From: Brachionus koreanus
Taxonomy: Eukaryota > Rotifera > Eurotatoria > Ploima > Brachionidae
Direction: 5' to 3'
NCBI GenBank assembly: GCA_016987375.1
Contig: PJRA01000412.1
Span: 272,985 to 288,665 of the forward strand
DNA length: 15,681 bases
The notes beneath the pieces were generated by a model. It had not been told where the DNA came from. It ran no database searches and worked only from the letters and a program-made list of their open reading frames with translations. This document shows positions 8,932 to 15,681 of the stretch, one piece after another; the first letter of the stretch is position 1; each line of letters begins with the position of its first letter. Position numbers and translations under genes: made by a program.

Positions 8932-9079
8932 AACATAAAATTTTTTCGAGAGAAAAAAAATTCAAAAGCAATTTGAGGCATTTGCAATGAACGTTGATTG
9001 CAAGCAGGCAATGGGACAAGGCCCGGATCAACGACTTTATCTCAAGTCATTTACACCGAGCACCATTAAGTTAAAATGG
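8932..9079 (+). other. Putative first exon of the GATA gene, with upstream ORF
   Basis: This is a GC-enriched island (the ATG-to-donor part is about 44% G+C in surroundings near 20%). It carries an ATG at 8987 with G at -3 and 31 open codons (MNVDCKQAMG...STIKLKW), ending exactly at the consensus donor TGG|GTAAGAG (9080). The presumed start near 8932 follows a TATA box. If spliced to the strong acceptor at 11977, the frame continues 14 codons and stops at 12020-12022. That makes a 45-codon upstream ORF ending 20 nt before the main ATG. If instead spliced to the weak TAG at 12010-12012, it is in phase with the main frame and adds 41 residues to the N-terminus. No family is recognised for the peptide. 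It could also belong to a different transcript. Confidence 0.5.
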
Positions 9080-9370
9080 GTAAGAGTTTAATTTCTTTTT
9101 TAAGTTAATTAATTACGTTTGAAAAAGCTCTTAGTCGACCTCAAACAATAATCCGTATAATTAAGTGTTTATTTCTATGTTTTTTTTTCTCGGTATTTTG
9201 ACCGCATAATATACCGAGTGTTCTTAAAACTATACTAAGCGAGAGTGTGTTTTTGCTTTTGTTTCTAAAATTTAAAAGTAAATATTTAAGAATTTAATTT
9301 AATAAGTTGTTGGCCCATTGGCTTTTAAATTTTAATTTGAAAAATATTTTATTCAAACACTAAAATTAAA

Positions 9371-9429
9371 TTTTTTCTCTCTCTCTCTCTCTTTTTCTCT
9401 TTCTCTCTTACTCTTTTTCTCTCCTCTCT
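9371..9429 (+). repeat. CT-rich microsatellite
   Basis: (CT)n with interspersed T runs forms a polypyrimidine tract of nearly 60 bp inside intron 1. A pure pyrimidine tract this long can adopt unusual structure and is prone to length change. Confidence 0.85.
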
Positions 9430-9717
9430 ATATATTTTTCTTTATTTTAAATGTTGATAGCATTAAATTCTATTTTCAAACAAACTCGATTAAATAAGCT
9501 TTAATATCATTGTGAATATGATACAAGTGTTTCGAGTCGTTTTGCTTAACACTTTATTTTCAACATTGAATATGTTGTTTTTTTTTCTATTCTATTTTAA
9601 ATTAGTTTGCACTTGTGATTAAGATTTCAAGCTTTAAAAAATTGCCAAAGAGTCAAATTTTATGTAATTGTAGACTTTAATCAGTTTATGCTCGTAAAGT
9701 GTGTTTTATTGACTTTT

Positions 9718-9815
9718 GTTGTTGCTAGGCCCTTCTTCCAACATTGTCAATGTCAACTTGTTGTTTCCTCCTCAACTAGCTTTGGCTAATCAATCGAATT
9801 AGCTCTTTCAAAAAA
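9718..9815. promoter_or_regulatory. GC-enriched island in intron 1, candidate regulatory element
   Basis: The block contains a 13-bp palindrome ACATTGTCAATGT (9741-9753), which includes CATTGT/ACAATG-type HMG (Sox) half-sites, and CAACTAGC-type words. One + frame is open for about 24 codons after a CTAG, but no splice donor follows it, so an exon is not supported. Elevated G+C in an otherwise A/T intron is the main argument for selection. Confidence 0.3.
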
Positions 9816-10017
9816 AGTTTGTTCTCCTCTTATCAAGTCTATTAATTAAAACAAAAATGATCTTCAATATTTACTTTTTAAAGTATATTGATTTATTTAT
9901 TTATTTATTATTTGAAGTTTTTATTCAGACACAATGTGCCATTAAGCAAAAAAAAATTATGTTTATTTCCATTTTTCAAATCAAGCTTGTCAATTTTCTT
10001 ATCTAAATTGAGCATAC

Positions 10018-10117
10018 CTTTGCTAGAATTGATCTCGGTGCATGATTAATGCCCAGTGTAAAAGTAACAAAGCCATTTTCATCTATTTCCGATGTGACCC
10101 CAAGCATAAATTTAGCT
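10018..10117 (-). other. Exon-like block on the minus strand inside intron 1
   Basis: Read on the minus strand, the block is open from an ATG at 10107 for 30 codons (MLGVTSEIDENGF..., ending ...SILAK) and stops exactly at a consensus donor AAG|GTATGC (10016-10017 on the + strand). Base and codon choice resemble the GATA exons rather than the intron. The acceptor side is weak (TTTTAAAG). I do not recognise the family, though the GFVTFTLG...AP pattern suggests a small beta-rich domain. It may be an exon of a nested opposite-strand gene, a fossil exon or a repeat fragment. Confidence 0.3.
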
Positions 10118-10689
10118 CTTTAAAATTTTTTTATTATTGATAAAATAAAATTTATTATAGCTGTAATTTTGTCTATTTTATTAGTTTATTTGGAAAAAAA
10201 ATAAAGAAGAAAAATATTCGACTAGAGTGAATTTAATTTAAAAAAAAAAAATAAAATAAAATAAAATGCGTCTATCTGTTGTGTTGTTTGAAAATAGGTT
10301 CGAGCCAATCATAAAAATTTTAATAAAATAGAAAACTCTAAAATTGGCAATAAATCATCAAGCTTTCTTACTCGTTTGTCGTCTATTGTCGTGTGTGCAA
10401 CAACTAGCAAAAAAAAAACCTATAAGCTTTTTGAGTCAAGAGCATAATTAGATTCTTATTGGTTTTTTGATCAAGTTAGTATTAAAATTTTTAGTTTTTA
10501 TTGGTTTAAAAAATACTTCAAACTCAACAAAAACAAAAACAAGAGCATCAAATCAACAATTTTAAACCGGGATAAATTTAATTTGAATTTGAAATAAGAG
10601 CTTTTTTTTTTTTAATCAAATTCTCAACTACGTAAGTCAAGCCATCTATGGAATATTAATTTTTTTTCTTAATCATGCCCAAATTGTAA

Positions 10690-10850
10690 GATTGAAGCTT
10701 GGCAGATAGCTGTCAGTGATTAGAGTTGAAGAGGACGCGCACGATGAGAGCGACATGCTTTATAAATGCTTTTTAGTTGATAGGTATTGGAGCAAGCAAT
10801 TAACTCTACATTTATGACGTTCGGACTTTGTGGCCGAAAAAGACATTTTT
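10690..10850. promoter_or_regulatory. GC-enriched island in intron 1, candidate enhancer or alternative promoter
   Basis: The block carries AGATAG (10704-10709, a WGATAR site), CTGTCA (10710-10715, TALE-homeodomain-like), TTTATAAA (10759-10766) and TGACGT (10815-10820, CRE half-site) within about 120 bp, with unusually GC-rich DNA (GAGGACGCGCACG) between them. A 27-codon minus-strand frame (10756-10673) also crosses it but has no splice signal. Clustered motifs and base composition suggest regulation; none is individually decisive. Confidence 0.3.
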
Positions 10851-11764
10851 GAAACCAAACTGTTCTTATCTATGTGTATTTTATTTTTATCTCGAAACAC
10901 TTGAAACTTTAATAAACACAGTCCAACTTGAAAAAAAAGAATTGGTTTTGAAAAAAATTGTTTATTTATTTCAAAGACTAGCATTTACGTTTTTAGTTTT
11001 TGATTAATGAGAGCACTAAAAAACTTGAAACGGTTTTTTTTTCTTCAAATTAACAAAAAAATAAAAATAATTCAACTTGTCTTCGTTGAGCATTTAAGTT
11101 TATGGGTTTCAATTTTTTTTATCTTTTTTGTTGTTATAGTTGTTTTTTATTTCATTTAAAAACACTCGTAGTTCAATATTTTTCAAAAGGCATAGAGCCC
11201 TATTTTCAGTCTAAATGAAATTTTAACATTTTTTTTTTTCTTCTCTAAATATATCTCTATTTCACTTCGAGTCTTATCACTAAGTCAACAAATAATTAAA
11301 AAATAAACATTTTATTGTATTTCCAAAATTTATTATTTAATAAAAAATAAATGAGAATTTTTGCATGCACCTTTATTTTTCGATTTTCGACTTGAAGATA
11401 AAAAATTTCACCGATAAGACTGAGCTTGCAAAAATATGACAAAATTCTAAATTTAATGTTTCTAGCTCTATTTTGTGTAGATGATAAAGTTCTATTTGAA
11501 CAAGAAATTCTATTTAGCCAATTTAGTAAAAGATAATAAAATTTTTTTCTAATTTATTTTATCTTGTGACAACGAAAAAAAAATCAAAATTTAAGAAATG
11601 GTATCATTTAAGAAGCTAGGATTATTATCTCGAAAATTTCAATTCTCATAAATGAATATTTCAATTAATTTGAAAAAAAAATAGAGCCATCCTATCGATT
11701 AGTCAAACTCACAGACAATTAAAGCCTAAATTGCAATTTAATTACGGCTACGGTGTTGATATAC

Positions 11765-11792
11765 ACTAACTAACTAGCTAGCTAGCTAACTA
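11765..11792. repeat. CTAA/CTAG tetranucleotide repeat
   Basis: ACTAACTAACTAGCTAGCTAG and following CTAAC form a short tetranucleotide microsatellite just upstream of the main coding exon. Confidence 0.7.
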
Positions 11793-12042
11793 TTTGGCAC
11801 AATATCTAATCTATAAATTCAAATTTATCAAAATTTCTAAGGTTGATATTGGAAATTAAATTGGTTCGTAGATAAATCTTAGTCGAGATAAAATAAGAAA
11901 TCTCTCCTAGAAGAACTAATCTACATCCTCTTTTGAATAATTTGTATTAATATTTTTTTTTATTTAATCTCTTTTAGGTAAAAGTCCCGAGCCTTGCAAC
12001 CACCAGCAATAGAAAAGTTTAGATATAATCGGTCGTTTTCTA

Positions 12043-15000
12043 ATGGAAATCGAGAATTCATGGTACAAATTGAGTTCGACCAAGTGCTATTCAGATTCGA
12101 ATCCATCCCTGCTCTCTTCATTGTCGCCTTCGTCACAGCAATCAAGCCCTTCGGTAGAGTCCTCGTTCGGGGATAAAATGGACAAGCAATCGAGACAATC
12201 GCCCTCAAGTAGGCCATCCGAAAATGAGCAAAAGTCGCCCGAAACCCAGTCGCCCGTCAATCAGACAGTCAAGAATCCCAAGCCCGTTCACCCGAGTCAC
12301 TACATTTCAGAGGAGTCGCTTGCCAACGCAAGTGGTACCATACTTAAGCAATACAGTCTGCAGAATTTGATCAACAACCAAAATCAGCCGTATTCAATGG
12401 GAGCTAATGTGGTCGACTTGTATCCAAATCCACATAATACAAACGTTCACAATCTGCACCAAAATTCAATTCATTTTTTGCCTAATCAGTCGCCAAATTT
12501 TTCCAATCAGTTTCAGTTTCACCAACAGCCATCGATGAACTTTACAGCTAATGAGATGAATAGTGACGAGTCTGATGATGAAAGAAATCGATTCAAAACT
12601 GCAAATAGTAAAATTTTTTCATTCATTTCAGTTTATTAACTTATTCTAGGCTTTTTTTGAGAAAAAGCAAAAAAAATAAAAAATTCTTAATTTTTCTCAT
12701 CCAACTAAAATTTCAAGGAAATGGGAAAAAAACAAATTTTTTTTTATTTTTCAAAAAGTTTAAATATTTGAATATGACTATTAAGTTTATTTGAAAAAAA
12801 AAAGAAGAGATATAAAATAAATTTTTATCTTATCTTTTTTTGGACAACCAAAATAAATAATTCCTAGCATAATTTTCAACTAATATTAATCAACAATAGA
12901 GTATAATTTTGTTAGAAAAACATTTCGAAATTTTGAAAAATGAAGAATCGAAAATATTTTTTTTTAATTTACAAATCAAGATCAAATTTTTTTTTATTAA
13001 TAATTTAATATAATTTTAAAGAAAACAAAAATGATTCTTATTAATTAATTTAAAAAAATAAAATAGATTATACTTCACTGACAAACTCAAGAATGTCGTA
13101 TGCAACAAATTCAAATTCTAGTCACCCTTACAACCTACACCATCATCAGCTAATGCCTTTTACAGAGCTTACATATGATGAAGATAACTACAACATTCAG
13201 GCAAGCAATGGTCAATTACAAGTTAATCAAATACAAAGATATCATTTGAGGACTAACGAATCCGATAACAATCCAGGACCAAGCAATCAAAATAGTTCAG
13301 TGCAAGCGTTTATCTACGCCAACAAAAACGACAGCTATCAACATCATCATTTGTCACAGGCTCACTCAAGTGCTTATCCATCGTCCACTATTCCACCGCT
13401 GATTCTAAATCAAAATCAACCAAATCAACAGTTGAGTCTTAGTCTAAACTCACAGGCAAACTCGTTCGGCTATCCCTTTATTTCTCAAAATTTGGCAGAC
13501 TTACAATCTAACCACATATCAGGATACCCGAATGCGCCTAATCAAAACACTGCTTCGTCTGCTGGCGATCAAACAGGCTTTTCTTTTCCAGCACGTCTTG
13601 GACATAACCTACATTCACATATGCTGAACGATTCGCGTCCTCAATATCATCACATGGATGAGAGAAATGACGCCATAAACAACATCAATTTAAGTACAAA
13701 TGATTCAATTTTGAACAAATCAATGAATCCCAATTTTCATTCTAGCAACATTAAACCGAGTGGTAGCATGAAAACTAGTGAATCATCGGCAAACAGAAAC
13801 TCCTGGTCTCCAAAAAACATTCCGTCTAATTTTTTACAAGATAATCATGCAAATATGTCCGATCAAATTGATCAATTAGGAAATAATGGTAGTTTAAAAA
13901 AATAAAATTTTTTCCTAGCTATATTTTTGCTAATTTTAGACGGTTTTGTGGCTGATTATACAGAAGGTCGCGAGTGTGTAAATTGTGGTGCAATATCGAC
14001 TCCACTTTGGAGACGAGACGGCACCGGACACTATTTGTGCAATGCCTGCGGTCTGTATAGCAAAATGAACGGTGCCAATCGGCCCGTAAAACAGCCTAGA
14101 AGAGTTGTAAGTTTTGTCCTAAAAAAAAAAAAATATTATAATTTTTTTATTTTTTTTTCAAGTCAGCAACTAGAACGCGAAGTGGTCTAGAGTGTGCGAA
14201 TTGTCATACAGCTATAACAACCTTGTGGCGACGAAATAATGATGGAGACCCAGTGTGCAATGCTTGTGGTCTTTACTTCAAGCTCCATAATGTCAATCGA
14301 CCTATAACCATGAAAAAAGACGGCATACAAACACGAAAGCGAAAAAAAAATTCAACTAGCCAGCCAAGTGGGTCTAGTACAAGCGATTCGAAAATCAAGA
14401 CTCAAAAAATTAAAAAACCCAAGCCAAGCTCGCCAGCAGTTGTTCAAAATTCGCCACAATTAACTAATCAACTGTATCCGAGTGGTATGAATTTTTTCAC
14501 CACTGAAGAATATCAATCGAACATGTATGAAAATCAAGTAATGATACCAACTGTTTTGATAAATCAAAGCTATGATATAAATCAGTATGGGCATAATTTA
14601 AAGCCAGAACAGTGTGCATCTAATTTAAATGAATCAGTGTATTTGTCCAAGCCTCAATCAATGGGTATATCGAATAATTTGGAACAAAATACTTCTCAAA
14701 TGATCAATGATTCTTTGCATGAAAATATGAAGATTGAAAATAGAAGCTATTACGGCAATCAACAGGTTGAAAAAAGCGAACCTAACGATGATCAGAATAG
14801 TCTTTTAAAGACTGAAAAAAGCGAACCAGAAATAGGAAACATTGGCGAAACCAAAAGCTCATTAGATTGCATATATGAGCAAAAAAGCGCTCTAAATGAT
14901 ATGATTAAAAATGAAATTAAGAATGAAGAAAAAGATTGTGAAAGTTCAGTTTTAAAAGAAAATATATATAGTGAAAACTCGGCAATTATGACTAGTAATA

Positions 15001-15203
15001 ATAATTTTTCCAATCCCAAGTCGTCTGTTTCAGATAGTGAATTAAGTGATCAGAAGAATGAGAGTTATTTAGTTTACAAGAAATACAAAATACCAGAGAG
15101 TCAGTATGCCAACGGAAGAATAGTCGAATCTAATGATGTATTTATACGAAACGATAAATTGATTAGCCAAAGTGATTCAAATTTAAAACAAAAAGCTGAT
15201 TAG
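12043..15203 (+). CDS. GATA zinc-finger transcription factor, GATA-1/2/3-like, four coding exons
   Basis: A sequence-specific nuclear DNA-binding protein that should recognise WGATAR sites. The coding exons are 12043-12607, 13067-13888, 13940-14106 and 14163-15203. Every intron is GT-AG, phases agree, and the joined frame is 864 residues. The N-terminus is Ser/Pro-rich with many S-P pairs. Residues about 190-460 are rich in Asn, Gln, Ser and His. The N-finger is CVNC-x17-CNAC (residues 475-499) and the C-finger CANC-x17-CNAC (529-553). A basic tail (about 565-602) includes TRKRKK, the usual nuclear-localisation and DNA-contact region. C-finger details ([25 protein letters not shown]) match the GATA-1/2/3 class better than GATA-4/5/6. 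It is about twice the usual vertebrate length. The start is uncertain: the ATG at 12043 has C at -3, a stronger ATG lies at 12178, and an upstream exon may extend it. Confidence 0.93.
12608..13066 (+). other. Coding intron (459 bp)
   Basis: The donor A|GTAAAA (12608) is weak and the acceptor AAATAG (13065-13066) has a poor pyrimidine tract. Joining them gives a split AAT codon (residue 189) and keeps the frame, with the downstream frame open from 13067. Reading through the intron hits a stop at 12637-12639. The interior is A/T homopolymer-rich with no other feature. Confidence 0.75.
13889..13939 (+). other. Coding intron (51 bp)
   Basis: The donor is G|GTAGTT and the acceptor AATTTTAG|AC. 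The split codon G|AC encodes Asp 463, so the frame passes cleanly into the N-finger exon. Read-through meets a stop at 13903-13905. At 51 bp it is close to the minimum for spliceosomal introns. Confidence 0.85.
13975..14049 (+). other. N-terminal GATA zinc finger
   Basis: Four cysteines in C-x2-C-x17-C-x2-C spacing (residues 475, 478, 496, 499) with the canonical [21 protein letters not shown] core. All residues expected for zinc binding and fold are present. In animal GATA factors this finger stabilises binding at double sites and contacts FOG-type cofactors (established for the family). The exon carrying it is only 167 nt. Confidence 0.95.
14107..14162 (+). other. Inter-finger intron (56 bp)
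   Basis: It has a consensus donor GTT|GTAAGT and acceptor TTTTTTTCAAG|TCA, phase 0. It falls between PRRV and SATRTRSG, placing the two fingers on separate exons as in vertebrate GATA genes. If retained, the transcript would encode a finger-one-only protein stopping at 14188-14190. Confidence 0.92.
14193..14267 (+). other. C-terminal GATA zinc finger (main DNA-binding finger)
   Basis: The C-x2-C-x17-C-x2-C cysteines are residues 529, 532, 550 and 553. [24 protein letters not shown] is continuous with the family except for conservative changes, and the basic [18 protein letters not shown] tail follows. This finger and tail make the WGATAR contacts in the family. The acidic NNDGDP turn and the NVNRP segment are typical of the GATA-1/2/3 class. 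Confidence 0.96.
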
Positions 15204-15360
15204 TTTAAAAAACACTTTTGAATTTTATTTTTCCGACTAAGTCTAGTTGTTTAATGTATAAAAATTGGACTAATTATTTAAAGTCTTAAGTTTATTATGT
15301 ACTTGATTTAAATTTATTTTATTTTCTTTCTTTTTTTAAATAAAAACATTGTCCACTTTA
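15204..15360 (+). other. 3' untranslated region of the GATA gene
   Basis: It runs from the TAG stop at 15201-15203 to the inferred cleavage region after the AATAAA signal. It is AT-rich and has no further open frame of note. Confidence 0.6.
15339..15344 (+). terminator. Polyadenylation signal
   Basis: An exact AATAAA lies 136 nt after the stop and is followed 20-40 nt later by a T/GT-rich stretch (GATTTTTTGTCTTTGTG), the usual arrangement of a cleavage site. A second AATAAA at 15487-15492 could serve a longer 3' end. Confidence 0.65.
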
Positions 15361-15569
15361 AATTTGATTTTTTGTCTTTGTGATAAAAACAAAAGCTATT
15401 TATTTGAAATAATTAAAATTCGATTTATTTTTTTTCCTATTTTATTGGCAACCTTTTAATTTTTTTCTTTTTTATCAAAATTCAAAAATAAACTGTGAAA
15501 AATCAAAATTTTTTTTCAATTATTTTTATGAACCACTATGCTTTAATCATTTTTATTTAAAAAAAAAGA

Positions 15570-15632
15570 TTTAGTCTTGGTCGGTTGATATGCACACTTG
15601 GTTCTTCCTTTTAGACACATGAGTTAATTCTG
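15570..15632 (+). repeat. Dispersed repeat, copy 2 of 2 in the window
   Basis: The block TAGTCTTGGTCGGTTG... lines up with 2468-2530 in the same orientation at about 75% by eye, sharing CTTCCTTT, CACATGA and TTAATT. It lies just downstream of the GATA gene's 3' end. The family is unknown. Confidence 0.55.
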
Positions 15633-15681
15633 AAATAAAAAAAAAATTGATTTATGTAAATTTTTTCGTAAAAAAAAAACA

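Larger units (their letters stand above)
9080..11977 (+). other. Putative intron 1 of the GATA gene (2.9 kb)
   Basis: It begins with donor GTAAGAG at 9080 and ends with a strong acceptor at 11976-11977, a long T-rich tract ending CTCTTTTAG. It holds AT-rich DNA, a CT microsatellite and three GC-enriched islands (9718-9815, 10010-10117, 10690-10850), listed separately. Alternatively the acceptor at 11977 could accept a trans-spliced leader, if this organism has one, which would uncouple it from the upstream exon. Confidence 0.45.

Noticed and set aside
10673..10756. 27-codon minus-strand frame starting MSLSSCASSS just after a TATAAA-like word
   Set aside because: The TATA-like word is only a few bases from the ATG, too close to direct a transcript that includes it, and no splice or poly(A) signal follows.
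10760..10984. 74-codon minus-strand open frame in intron 1
   Set aside because: It crosses A/T-rich intron DNA, has no recognisable domain, and its G+C content is uneven. The GC-rich part is better explained as a regulatory island.
11960..12217. Open frames on the minus strand and in the second + frame (11982-12176) over the first coding exon
   Set aside because: They shadow the Ser/Pro-rich coding frame. The second + frame closes at 11979-11981 upstream and ends at 12174-12176 without a splice donor, whereas the chosen frame runs on through all exons in phase.
13927..13939. TTG start for the N-finger exon at 13927
   Set aside because: Those codons lie in the 51-bp intron. The exon begins at 13940 after TTTTAG and the G|AC junction keeps the frame with the preceding exon.
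14792..15019. 75-codon minus-strand open frame
   Set aside because: Antisense shadow of the Glu/Lys/Ser-rich GATA C-terminus.
1..15681. CRISPR arrays, bacterial operons, ribosome-binding sites, rRNA
   Set aside because: None seen. The spliced animal-type gene shows the window is eukaryotic nuclear DNA. Recurrent short words are microsatellites or MITE motifs.

Overview
The window looks like a metazoan nuclear chromosome. It is very AT-rich, has intron-bearing coding sequence with GT-AG junctions, and carries no bacterial operon layout. It holds one clear gene, a two-zinc-finger GATA transcription factor at the right-hand end on the + strand, preceded by about 9 kb of AT-rich DNA full of decayed transposable elements. 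The two coding introns flanking the N-finger exon are tiny (51 and 56 bp). Very short introns, extreme AT content and Asn/Gln/Ser-rich protein suggest a compact-gene invertebrate such as a rotifer or other small spiralian. That placement is inference; no marker here fixes the taxon.

Layout. 1-3.7 kb: AT-rich intergenic DNA with a possible tRNA-like hairpin (2724-2807), a copy of a dispersed repeat (about 2468-2530), a GC-rich hairpin (3274-3300) and simple repeats. 3.75-5.02 kb: two structurally complete non-autonomous DNA transposons. One is a 191-bp fold-back MITE (3757-3947) flanked by 8-bp duplications. The other is a 690-bp hAT-like MITE (4323-5012) with a 16-bp perfect terminal inverted repeat, an 8-bp duplication and dense subterminal TTGGYYRACC-type motifs. 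5.9-7.0 kb: the fossil of a non-LTR retrotransposon whose reverse-transcriptase motifs are still readable, apparently interrupted by a third MITE (6658-6847). 7.0-8.9 kb: intergenic DNA with many GATA-type sites close to the gene.

The gene. A TATA box at 8898-8905 precedes a GC-enriched, donor-terminated exon (about 8932-9079). A 2.9-kb intron follows and ends at a strong acceptor (11976-11977). The main reading frame is 12043-12607, 13067-13888, 13940-14106 and 14163-15203. All phases agree and it gives 864 residues. The N-finger and C-finger lie on separate exons, as in other animal GATA genes, and the C-finger resembles the GATA-1/2/3 class. A polyadenylation signal lies at 15339-15344. 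How the first exon connects to the main frame is the main open question: the strong acceptor makes its ORF an upstream ORF, while a weak acceptor 35 nt downstream would fuse it in frame to the protein.

Nothing here amounts to a new multi-gene system. The most informative items are the two complete MITEs, the nested LINE/MITE fossil, the uORF/N-terminal ambiguity, the SUMO-motif cluster in the GATA C-terminus, and exon-like GC islands inside intron 1.
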